A stretch of DNA of 64,000 bases from positions 724,803 through 788,802 of the forward strand of contig KN832880.1 of assembly GCA_000827325.1 (NCBI GenBank), given 5' to 3'. The notes below the pieces were generated by a model. It did not search any database, was not told the origin of the DNA, and saw only the letters and a list, made by a program, of their open reading frames with translations. The stretch is from Oidiodendron maius Zn. Lineage: Eukaryota > Ascomycota > Leotiomycetes > Myxotrichaceae. Shown here one piece after another: positions 34,146 through 44,350 of this stretch. Both the position numbers and the translations under genes were made by a program. How positions within the stretch are numbered: the first letter of the stretch is position 1; each line of letters starts with the position of its first letter.

Positions 34146-34467
34146 AAAAATCACGATTTTAAAATTTTAATAACTTAGCTATTTCTTAATATTTTAATAT
34201 AAAATATAAAATTATAGCTATTTCTTTGGATTAACAGATCCCGCAATACGAAAACCCGAAGATCAGGCGAACGCGAATACTTAGGTAGGTAGGTTTATTT
34301 CAGAGGGTGGAGGCGAGGACAAGCTAGAACCACTCATTTGTACAATAGTATCAATGATACTAATGAATATAGCAGTAATATTGATGATACTAGTAGTGAT
34401 ATTGATGATAATAGCGATGGTAGTAGACAAGAAAAGCAGGTGAAAACTCTCTGACAGTACCGCCTCT

Positions 34468-37400
34468 CTACCATCTACTCTCGTCGCCTATGGCGCCTCT
34501 AATTATGTCCCATAGACGAGACCCGTGGAGCACATCGATCTGCGTAGCATCTTTTCTCGCCCATGGCGCCTCAATATCCCTACTTATGCCCCCTAGACGA
34601 GGCGCACTACCAGAAAACGAATTCGTGTCCTCCACATTAAAAATACTTTTTCGTAATAGGTCTGTTTCCAGGGGCACTATCTCCACTTTCGCCCCTTTCA
34701 CTTTGAGTAGCTGGATAATATCCTGCTTGTCGCTGCTTTCTTCAATTTGATCGTTGAAAGTCCATTTTTCACTTGTGTCTACTTTTGCACCGCTGTCAAG
34801 CAATATCTTGACGAGGGTAGCGTCTTTGGCGACATAAATTGCTTCTCGCAAAGGTGTTAGTGGGGTTGAAGCTCGCACTCCGCGGGCATTGACGTCAGCA
34901 CCTCCTTTGTTAATGAGTAAGCGCACTACTTTCTCATTGCCTCTCCTGCGGCAAGCTGCATGCAGTGCTGTGTGGTCGACCACGGTTTTGTCGGATTCCT
35001 TGGGCGATGGCACTTCGTGCAATAGATCATACCGCACTCTCAGGCTTTCCAGGAAGTTTGCGGGCGTCTCCTTTTCCTTCTTCCTTTGCGTGGCTTGAAG
35101 GAAGCCTACATAGTTCTCATGGGCCAGGCAGTTGGGCCATTTCTCTAGGAGCAATTGCACTGACGCTTCTGCTTTACGAGATGCCGCTGCACATATCACG
35201 CTATGCTCCGAGGAACTTTGACATAAGGCATCTACCTGAGCATCTCTTTCCAGCAGAAGCCTCAATATCGACAGCGGGCCATTTCTTTCTGCTTTGCGAA
35301 TTATGTCTGGTCCAACCAATTGGTGAGGCACTATATTGCCTTTAAGTTTCGGGACGTTATCCAATAGCAGGTGGACAATGTCCTCATGACCATTGGATAC
35401 TGCTTCTGCTAATGAGTCCTGCCTAGGGAATTCGGGGAAATTCTTTAAAACTAGCTTCACACATTCTATGTGATTTCTCCGACAAGCAACTTGCAGGATC
35501 GACTTGCCATTTTGATTCCACTTGTGGCACGCCTCAGAGTTTGACTCGATGACGCTGGCCAGTAGTGATGGCATACCATAATAACATGCTATGAAAGGAA
35601 GAGGCGATGTCTCAGCATATATGGAACTTATTGCGCCCGAATTCAACATATTCCGCGCAAAACGTGCCGCTTGACACCAGTTTTTAAAAGCTGATGTTGG
35701 ATTGTTGATGGAAGAAAAGAGGAAGTCTTTCAGGCGATCCGATAATTGGTCCTCGTTTGGATCTATTACTTATTAACTACCGAATAATAATGAACAATGA
35801 GGGCGACTGACAATGTTCCAGCATGTAGAATGATGAATAAGTATAGAAGCGGTCGTTATGCGGAAACTTCATTCGCCACGTTGTAACGCACCTCTCCGCA
35901 GCAAGTATATTAGTATTCAGTGTAGTGAATTCAGGGCGCATTTCGAGGTATTCGCGCACTGAGAGATGTGCCAGTCGGAAAGAATCAGACGATTTGTCTG
36001 TGACGACGAGATTAAAACAGAGATCTAGAAGATCAGATTCTTCCACCGGATCAGGCTTTTCATCCCAACCAACGCAGATTGCTGCGAGTAGTTCATGAAC
36101 CGATAAGAGTCGCTTCGCACATAGTAGCCATGAGAGTACTCTCTCTGCGATCACCCGACTTGGTGGCTCGAGTTCCAAGATTTGACTATATATCTGCTCA
36201 TATGACTCCTTCAATGTGGCCGGAAGTTTTCCGAGCGCACTTCGAACGTCTGGATCTCTCTTTATGTGTTTTGCATTACAGATAAGCTCGATTTGCAATT
36301 GGACCTAATGTCATCATCAGTCACCTCACTTATATACTCTTTGGGCGGGGCGGAAGAATATACCCATCGAAACATCCCCTCCGCACGGCCTATCAGAGTC
36401 TGAACAACGAGATTTTCTAACTCAGGCGAAACTTTACCACCTATTAGTCGTTTTCTTTTAATTACAGTCTTTACCTCTTTTACAACAAAGGTTTCGATAT
36501 CTCCACAGCTATCGGTCGCATCGATGAACAGGTTAAGCGACCCTTCCAGCATTGTCCGGATATCTGTATCATTTCTGCTGGATACAAACAATTTAACTGG
36601 ATTTGATGCCGTGCTGCATATATTCTCAAAAGCTTGCAGGAGTTCATGCCGCCTATCCGGATCTACTTCATCTAATGCGTCAATGACAATGATCATAGAC
36701 GGAATCAGTTCTGACATCTTAAGGATCAGATCTGTACTCTCTTCAATATCGAAAGAACCTCGTGCAAAGCCCTTCTTTGCCCTTTCATCATAACTTCATG
36801 TAAAATTAGATTGACTAACTAATCGAAATTTTCATGTAGCCTAGCTTACCTGTTGCCAACAGGTTTAATAAGGGTTTGAGTGGTTTCATTAAATGCAAGC
36901 TGTTTCACGATGCTGCAAAGGATTTCTGATGGAATACTCCGTTTGGGCTCGTTCGTCCCTCGCTGGCAGTAGAAATATGCTAGTGACTGGCCATAACAAG
37001 CATTCGAGAGGAAATGGTCAACGACTTTTGAGCTGTCGAGTCTGTCAGAAGTGAAGGACAGTTAACGGAGAGACAAGGCAATTTATACACAAGAATTGTT
37101 TTGCCAACCCCTATCCCACCACATAACCAGAGTACTGAGGATTCTTCAGCTCTATACCACTGGTCGAATTTCGGTTTGCGAAGCAACCACTCTCCTGTAC
37201 CTTCTAAGCGTAACTTATGGGCATAAGTATGGTGATCCATATAAGGGACATTTGAGATCCATGCTAGGATAGCTTCAGCTTTCTCTTCTGCCTCTATATC
37301 TGATGAGGTGTTAGCTAGATTCAACTTGCTGGAGATATATACAGCATAGGATTTTGTCGCCTCCCAACTCCGTTAAAGATGTAACTATCTTATTATTCTT

Positions 37401-38442
37401 ACAGGGAGAGGTAATATCAAATCTGTTTCTCTTTTGTGTATTTAACTGATATACGAACCTTTTCTCCACGATAAAGTTGCTTTCAGGCCAGCACCGACAA
37501 GTCTGACGATCTCATTCTTTATAAGCTTGAAGTTTGGATCTTCAGCGCCTGTGAATTTGTTCATTCCAGAATGATCTGTTTCTAGAAATATCATCCGCTT
37601 CCCCAATAGCGACGACGATTGAGGTGTCACGACCTGGTGATGTCAGCTTTTATTATCTAATACACCCCAGCGCATACCAAGGTGTCGCTAATGAGGCCTT
37701 TTCTCTTATCTTTTTCATAGAAGCACACAATATCGAGATCTGCATACTCCGCCCAGAAGTCTCGCGACATGTCAAACAGCTGTGGTGCATCTTTACGCAA
37801 ATTGTTCAAGAGCTCGGCATTAACAAGAGAAGTAAGTTGTTGAAGAGGTGCCAACAAGGAAGCCGCAAAATCTGCTAGATTGGATCCTTGGTGGGGGGTT
37901 CCGAGAAACAATATGCCAGTGATTGCTGACTTGACTTCCTTGTACAGAGTGCCATGGTTCGCAATCACCAAAGCCTTGATTTCAGAATCGTTAGAGTACA
38001 GCAAAGACTGACTCCCTAGACGTTAACAGTTCAGGACGTACTTGTTTGACCACCAGGCCCCCCATGCTATGACCCACCAGTAACAACGGCCTTTTCTTCT
38101 CATCTACCGTTGCGCGAAACTGTAAGATGTGGTTCAGAAACTGCTCTCCGCACTCGCGTAGCGTTGTCTTCTTCGACGCCCTCCATGGATCGGAAGGGTA
38201 GCTATATGTCGCTATCCGCGCGTCGATATACTTGGGCAATAGATCCCGTAGCCACAGAACACTTTCTTTAGTCCATGTCCTTGCGGGATTAGAGCCCAGA
38301 CCCTGAACGGCTATGAGGCTGTACCCATAACGTCAGTTTGCCTTATTCGGATTGTTTTGACAGGGACGACGCACTCCACAACTCCTTTGTCATTGCCGTC
38401 CTTAGGCAACGCTTGTATCGTAAGAGCGGATTTCTCTGTCAT
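34468..38442 (-). CDS. NLR-like receptor: alpha/beta-hydrolase + NACHT + ankyrin repeats
   Basis: Nine exons (38375-38442, 38042-38318, 37678-37974, 37455-37633, 37089-37328, 36850-37041, 36364-36793, 35812-36304, 34468-35762) join to one 1156-aa frame. The N-terminal effector is a lipase-like alpha/beta hydrolase (residues about 24-270: VDLIAVQGLGSNPARTW, nucleophile elbow GHSMGGLV, GILFLGTPHQGS, late ETDHSGMNKF supplying the His). A linker leads to a NACHT NTPase with P-loop GGIGVGKT (about residue 345) and Walker B IIVIDALDEVD. A winged-helix-like segment follows (LPATLKESYEQIYSQILELEP ... FRLAHLSVREYLE), then about ten degenerate ankyrin repeats (about 740-1060). This STAND architecture is known in fungi; ligand binding to the repeats is thought to oligomerise the NACHT and activate the effector. 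Splice donors are mostly canonical; intron 4 is long (126 nt). It appears intact. Confidence 0.88.
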
Positions 38443-39185
38443 TCTTCAGAGCATAATGGACATATAGGGGCTACATTGCAAGTGAAATTTCGAGAAGAAG
38501 AGCAAGCTGAGTTGGTGAGGCCGTGAGTTGTTGCAATACTCGATCTGGAGTTGACGACTTGAATTGCCACTACAGTAGGAGAAGCCTATTTAAATCCATA
38601 AGCAGTACCAAATATACTGTATGCCTGCGTATATTGAGTCCTTCGGGTACACCAACATGGGCGTTGTCAACCCGTTGTCACGTGATTTACCATATCAGGA
38701 CTAGTCTCTGTTTCCTCTATTACAAAGCTAAATCGAGGCCGCGTGGCCGGAGTCAGCTGAGTTAAATCGAGGCTACCTTTCCGCTTTAGGATAAACGACT
38801 CGGCACACTTAAAATACTTGCGCTACAGTACTTTTTCTGCATGATCGCGTGTACCTCTTATGCCCAGTGCTACTAGTATATTAAAACTACTTAAATAATT
38901 TAATACGATACTTATCAGGGCGAGTTTCTATTCTCAGATTTCGGGAAGGGCCAAAGGTTCTATAATGCAGACTAGTCTAGCGTGACCGTAGCAGCTCTTA
39001 GCATAATTCTCTTTTTCCTTCTCTCTATTTCATAGAGAGTTAAGGGGAGTATGTGCCTCTATAGTATTGTCCATTACAATATTATCTTCGATCTTTTTAA
39101 GTTTGTCATTGATATGCACTTTCTCTTCCTCGGCCACGAAATATATTCCAACTAGAGAACCTTGATCTTCATCAAGTCAATACCA
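38443..39185. other. Intergenic between NLR-like and membrane-protein genes
   Basis: No gene seen. Two direct TAAATCGAGGC motifs (about 38731 and 38764) resemble the subterminal TAAATCGTAGCC repeats of the inverted-repeat element at 44682-45021. 39120-39192 is the better-preserved copy of the repeat at 33805. Confidence 0.4.
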
Positions 39186-41321
39186 TCATTGTTTATTCTC
39201 CTCAAAAATCTCATCCCCTCTGCTAGCCAAAAAGAACGCCGCACTCGCGAAGCTCACAACGACCGCCAAAAATACGCCCCCAACCCAAGGGGCCATACTA
39301 GCCGATGCAATCTGTGTATCACTTGCAAAAAGCACCAGCCATGCCCGGCTGCCCAGACTCAAGCTCGACGTCGAACACCAACAAGTGTTATAGAGATTGG
39401 TAAATTGGAAGACGGATGCACAGAGAAGCCAGAGCGCGTTGATACCAGCGATGAATTTGCCAGTATAGCAGGTGAAGGCTGCGAGGAGACTGCACCACCA
39501 GGTATTTGGCTCCCCTCCTTCGGTGTTGATGGCGTGCCGGTGAGATAGGTAAGCTGAGAGTAAGAGGAGAATCCATGAATAAGTCACGAGGATACCGTAT
39601 AGGAGATAGCCACCCGAGTCGCAGCCGAGGCCAACCGTTGGTGTTTCGTATGCGATGAGGATACCTGCACCGGTTGTACACCAAAAGAGGATGATTCCTA
39701 CGAAAGCAGCCCAAACGCAGTTCGTTTTTAGGCTAGAGAGGCGTTTTGAATGTACAAGAAAGTTCTCGTTATCCGTGTATGACTTCGAGATGTACTTCGA
39801 CATAGCCTGCGGGGCTCCTTTGAGATTAGTGTCGTAATCTGAAGCTTCGTCGTGCCACGATTCGCCTGATACGCTTTGGTGTTCACTCTGATGTATCATT
39901 GAGCAACTGAACATCTCGACGATGTAGGCCACTACATTCATGGAACTCCACACTCGCGCATAGTTGAATATGGGACCAGGTTCCAAGTCGTCACCAGCAA
40001 ATTTGAAGTCTCGTAACCCTAGAAAGTGACTTTCCATCCAGGTTCGGCGTGGTGATTTCTGCGTTTCTTCAATAGCAATCGGTGTTGGATTGTCAACACC
40101 ATTCTCGTCTTGACTCCCGACCCTCGTGCTATTATAATCTGAGTTGCTTTGTGGGTCGAGGCCTAACCCATCTTCTAGGTTTGGGACGGGCAACAGGCTT
40201 TGGAGTTCGTGGTCTCCGGTTGAATCCGCCGTGCTTCTGGGCATGTTTCCACTTCGGCTAATTCCTTCACTGTTTTGGGTCTCAGGATGTGCGTCCGCGT
40301 ATGCCTTGCTAGCCCCTGAGAAATATGACAACCCCAGCCCCCCTCTCTTGAACGATCCATATATAGTTCGATCTGTCAGCCCGATAGGCCTGCCAGTCAC
40401 ATTCCTTTTGACCCCAAGTTCTGGTACCGTCGCAGATGAAATTGCCGCCTTGATCGAACCCGCAGAGGTTTGTGTGCCTACAAACACCCATCCCAGCGTC
40501 ACTGGAATCATCCATATCCACAAGCTATTAAGTGCAAGGCCCACAGTGATTGTTGTATCGTCAGCAGTAGAGGTGAAATAATCGATTATGGAGAATACTT
40601 GGGCTACGACAACCATTGCCAGTTGTGCAATCAGCGAATAAGTCCATTCCCTCTTAGTCTTTAGAATCTCTTGCGCTACCTGTGACCACCAAGACGCATT
40701 TTTGGGATTAACCACGAGCTGCGCGATTTCTCTTTCGGGACCATTAACGATCTGAAGCGGGACGTTCTGACTTTCGATGAGAATGATTCGTGCATTCTCA
40801 ACAATCTTCAGCTGTTTTTCCTGGACCTCGGTGAGCTGGAGATTCTTTGCATCTTCTTTTATCTGACGAAACTCTCGATTGACCTCCCTCGCGGCGAGGA
40901 TCGTCAGAGTCAAAGAATATATGATTAAAAGCGGGCAGCCTATAGACAAATACAAGGACTGGAAGTTCTTCGCTCGATTTCTCGTTTCAAATGGCAGTTG
41001 CGCTGTCAAGGCTAACCATGGGAGTAGCCATGTGGAGAATTGGAAGGAGAAGGCATTCCAGTCGACGAAGCTTGTGCCAACGGTACATACATCATTACAA
41101 GCTTGGTAACTTATACCCCACGCCGTTGAAAAATTGCTCGTAGGATTTCCGTTCTGATCTCTTAGATAGTTGATTGAGGGGTCGTTAGAGAAGGATTCAT
41201 TTACAGCTGCTTGGCACTGATCAAAATCGACCAGTATTATACTTTCGGCAGTCAAAAACAGAAAGGATTGAAATAAGAATAAAAGGACGATGATATTCTG
41301 TTGGAAAACAAATAACGCCAT
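39186..41321 (-). CDS. Large multipass membrane protein, function unknown
   Basis: Single exon, 711 aa. It begins with a hydrophobic signal or first span (NIIVLLFLFQSFLFLTAES), then an extracellular segment with paired cysteines (DQCQAAVN ... YQACNDVCTVG). Further spans lie near residues 128-148, 228-250, 262-285, 520-543, 553-575, 600-630 and 675-698. A long hydrophilic loop (about 290-510) is Ser/Asn/Asp-rich with several proline-rich patches and is presumably cytosolic. The C-terminus is short and acidic (RGDEIFEENKQ). I know of similar hypothetical membrane proteins in Leotiomycetes and Sordariomycetes but no assigned function; there are no transporter or receptor signature motifs I can name. 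It lies between immune-receptor-like genes, which by itself says little. Confidence 0.8.
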   Translation of the reverse strand: MALFVFQQNIIVLLFLFQSFLFLTAESIILVDFDQCQAAVNESFSNDPSINYLRDQNGNPTSNFSTAWGISYQACNDVCTVGTSFVDWNAFSFQFSTWLLPWLALTAQLPFETRNRAKNFQSLYLSIGCPLLIIYSLTLTILAAREVNREFRQIKEDAKNLQLTEVQEKQLKIVENARIILIESQNVPLQIVNGPEREIAQLVVNPKNASWWSQVAQEILKTKREWTYSLIAQLAMVVVAQVFSIIDYFTSTADDTTITVGLALNSLWIWMIPVTLGWVFVGTQTSAGSIKAAISSATVPELGVKRNVTGRPIGLTDRTIYGSFKRGGLGLSYFSGASKAYADAHPETQNSEGISRSGNMPRSTADSTGDHELQSLLPVPNLEDGLGLDPQSNSDYNSTRVGSQDENGVDNPTPIAIEETQKSPRRTWMESHFLGLRDFKFAGDDLEPGPIFNYARVWSSMNVVAYIVEMFSCSMIHQSEHQSVSGESWHDEASDYDTNLKGAPQAMSKYISKSYTDNENFLVHSKRLSSLKTNCVWAAFVGIILFWCTTGAGILIAYETPTVGLGCDSGGYLLYGILVTYSWILLLLSAYLSHRHAINTEGGEPNTWWCSLLAAFTCYTGKFIAGINALWLLCASVFQFTNLYNTCWCSTSSLSLGSRAWLVLFASDTQIASASMAPWVGGVFLAVVVSFASAAFFLASRGDEIFEENKQ

Positions 41322-42149
41322 TTTCAGGAATCAGATTCACAACAACAGCCAAATGAAAGTTGGTAGGAGGAAAATTCAGTGCTTCTAATCTCCCATCTTC
41401 TCCTTTGCCGCCCCTTAAGTCAGAAGGCAGACAAGGCAGACAAGCTAGCTAGTTTAGGCAAAAGAGTGGTCACGTATGGCAAGGCAGACCAATAAGATTG
41501 CTGGGTCAAATGAAGGCGAAGTTTAGTGGGGAGATTTGTCGCAAAGTCCTCGATTCGGCGCGAATAGATAGGGAGACATTCTCCTGACTCAAACCGGAAT
41601 GGTGACGCAAGATCTAACGGGAATGGTATCCTGGAGAGACAGAGCTTTCTGTCGTTAGGTTATATCGCCCTTTTATCATCAAAATCTCAGCTGGGCAAGG
41701 TGAGGCAAAATGAGGGAACTTGAGACAGGTGAGACGCACCAGAGCGCTGTCTCGATCAGGCTCTGCGCGAATACCGACAGAGGCGACTAAATGGCATCAG
41801 GACAAATATATGTACATAGAGAAAGTTGGCTCATCCTCACACCGACTTATCAAATCCCCTATGTATGGCTGCAGCTCGCACGGGAATGAAATAAGTGACA
41901 AGGTATTCCCGACCGCCTGGGGGGTCGGGAGGAACTCTGTCATATCGCCAGAGGTGTCCCGCCAGGGGTCAGCATTATAGGACCGACTACACAGCTTCGA
42001 CAGTGATAATGTACAAGTAAAGAACCTACTTGGCTCTCTCCTATTCCCTTCCGCCGCGCCCGCACCTTGCCGACGTTCTTCCCTTTCATAACATGACAGG
42101 CTGTACTTCTCTGCTGCGCCTTCGGTAAGCTACAGAGCCCGGAAGGCAA
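41322..42149. other. Intergenic, no gene recognised
   Basis: The promoter of the membrane-protein gene. It contains short purine-rich tandem echoes (GGCAGACAA) near 41430 and nothing else recognisable. Confidence 0.45.
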
Positions 42150-42500
42150 GATTACATCCTTGAAGTATCGGTTGCTGTAGATCTTATCCCAGTGGGATAT
42201 ATTGCTGAACAGCCCCGAGGCTGACGCAATGTCTTTCGTCTTGATTTTCCCCGAAAACAAATCACCAGCGATCGGATTATATACGGCGATATCGAGTCTG
42301 TAGCGTCGGCAAACGGGGATCAAGCTCGGCTTCGATGGAGTGTGTGGTCGCATTATACATCCCCTAGTAGATGGTGGGGCGAACCCAGTTATTGTACTTG
42401 CAGATCATGGCTACTTCGGCAACTTCGAAGGCTGCGAAGTTAGAGAGGCCAAGACGGACGAACTTGCCAGCTTGGTGAAGCTTGTTGAGGGTCTGAGAGA
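42150..42500 (-). pseudogene. Aldo-keto reductase (aflatoxin-aldehyde-reductase-like) relic
   Basis: Two adjoining minus-strand frames read as consecutive parts of an AKR7-type enzyme. The first is LNKLHQAGKFVRLGLSNFAAFEVAEVAMICKYNNWVRPTIY, then a stop (TAG at 42364-42366) where relatives have a Gln, then GMYNATTHSIEAEL. The second, shifted by a base at about 42325, is LIPVCRRYRLDIAVYNPIAGDLFSGKIKTKDI ... YSNRYFKD. The N-terminal catalytic half (Asp, Tyr, Lys) and the C-terminal NADPH-binding end are missing. It is therefore a fragment of a host gene with two visible lesions. It abuts the 3' end of paralog B. Confidence 0.75.
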
Positions 42501-42644
42501 GTGGCGAAAGGCGTTCCTCTGTCAGCGCCGTGGAGATAGACAGTTCGAGGCAACCTGCATTAGCTCAAAATTTGTGGGCAGTGGCGTGAAGACCCACATC
42601 GACATAGCACTTTCTGGGGTAGCCATCGCCCCAGTTCTTGGCGG

Positions 42645-44350
42645 CTATGTAGGTGAGAAACTGATTGGCGTTGTTTGGAAAGTATTCTTGTGATTGTTCG
42701 TGACGACACTCCAAAGCAGCCGGCCCTGCACGCCATGCTTCTTTTCTACCCACGCAAGGCTCTTTAGCATTGATTCGACAGTGTGCCAGGCAGAGAAATT
42801 TGAAGCTCGAGCTATATCTCGCAGCAGAGCTACAAACCAAGTCCGGTCCATGCAAGTCGGAGCAGCGAGCCCGCCAAAGAAGACTGTCCACAGCACAAGA
42901 GGAGACAGCATCGCCTGCATCCCGACATGACTTAAATGACTCTTGAGAGTCGATATGAGCTCATTTTGATCCAGTCCACTCTCAACAGGATTCTGAATGA
43001 CGGTACTCAAATAGATCTGAACTCCAAGGCAGTATACCATATGAATGTTTTGCTGTTCTGGTTCTCGTTTTCTTAAGCCCGAGGCGCTCAAGCGACTCCG
43101 AATCCAAATCGTCGCCGCTTCCATCACCAGTGGGTTAATCTCCGGCCGATCTTCGCTTTCTTCATTCATTGTAGTTGTCAAGCTTCTCACAAGATGGAAG
43201 GAAGAAAGCAAATGCTCGTCAAATCCTTCCAGATCAGTACCGAATTCAAGATAGTATAGTAGCCCTGCGCAATGGGAAGGGTCAGAAAACTGAGGCTGAC
43301 ATGTGATCTCATTCGCCCACGGGAAATATGATCTGAGAGATTTGCCATCACAGCCATGAAGATCCGCTCTAATTTGTCATTAATAGCATTCCGATGGAAC
43401 GATGTGAGATTATCTCTTACATGTAAATCAAAATTTGGAGACCCACATCTAGCTTTGATAAACCTCCTCTGAGCTCTACCATTCTTTTTAGGCCCTTCAT
43501 GTGAGTGCTCCAAGATTCAAAATTACACGCGACCCCCTACGCCTCAGTTTTTGTTAGTCACGGTACCGGTTCAAGACAATATGCGGGGAGATTTACCTCT
43601 TCAATAGTTAGAAGCGATACTGCAGTAATAGTTTCATCGGATATTCCAGCCTGAGCATCAGGTAGTCTCTCTCCAATCGCACGCAAAGCATCCCTCTTCA
43701 GGGCATATGTACAGAGAGAATGACCATTGCCGTCCGTTACATCTATATGGAGCGCCGTGACACAAAGAAGTGAGAGTAAGACAGCTGCATCAGAAAGACC
43801 CATTCGTAGCCATATTAATCTGGGACACTGGGATAGATGATTTTCATGCTCTTTTGTTTTGGGGCATATTTCGTGAACAATGTCGGTTTCATCTGAAACA
43901 TGATGAATATAGCTGAATTAAATAACTTGGAAAAAACTCACATCGATTCAGTATAGTGTACATGAAAGGCTTCATTTCAATTGGGAGCGTTGAAAATGGA
44001 TCCGGCCCGCCTAGCGGCTGAGAGAGGGAGAGTGGAAGTGATCGCAACGGGGTAAAAACGCTCGTAGTGTGGCTTAAATCTTGGATACTGCGCCGATTCC
44101 CCTTTTTTTGCTTCCGCCAGTAGTCAGACATAACATGTGTTCTAATAAGCCCTCGAGCGCCTGCTGCTAGTTGACCAGAGCTTGTTGCATTGATAAACTC
44201 CAATGGACCAGCAACTTTCAGTTTCCGCACTCCTCGTTCTTTCATCTTCTTGTCTCCATTGCTATTAAACACAATCATAAAAGCACCATTGGATTGGCTC
44301 GGAAGTCCAAATCCAGTGTAGTTCTCCTTTGCGGCATCATATGTTGACAT
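42645..44350 (-). CDS. Fungal transcription-factor-like protein lacking a zinc cluster (paralog B)
   Basis: Four exons (43942-44350, 43597-43892, 43421-43536, 42645-43368; introns 49, 60 and 52 nt) give 514 aa. It shares with paralog A the same intron positions, an identical 116-nt third exon length, and the motifs FINATSSGQLAAGARGLIRTHVMSDYWRKQ, GGPDPFSTLPIEMKPFMYTIL, CPKTKEHENHLSQCPR, LTIEEGVACNFESWSTHMKGLKRMVELRGG and LHGCDGKS. It likewise has no DNA-binding finger. Its C-terminus runs 14 residues past the point where A stops (NNHKNTFQTTPISFSPT), perhaps because the original stop was lost next to the AKR relic. The first intron here contains stops, unlike A. Function unknown; a regulatory role rests on Fungal_trans_2 resemblance only. 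Confidence 0.8.

Larger units (their letters stand above)
31930..34467. other. Intergenic, gene-poor, with repeat-like patches
   Basis: No gene called. Minus-strand 32180-32290 contains a protein-like phrase (VVASRTPQAPTGKTEVELIRLAFTTIYQEE) ending at a GTGAGC donor, possibly an orphan exon. 33805-33870 repeats the 3' flank of the membrane-protein gene. 34085-34320 is AT-rich with a duplicated CCAGTAAGCGGAT motif like a transposon end, followed by a (GAT/AGT)-rich low-complexity run at 34340-34425. Confidence 0.35.

Noticed and set aside
34340-34425. Microsatellite call for the GAT/AGT-rich run
   Set aside because: Too irregular for a true microsatellite; kept only as a low-complexity patch.
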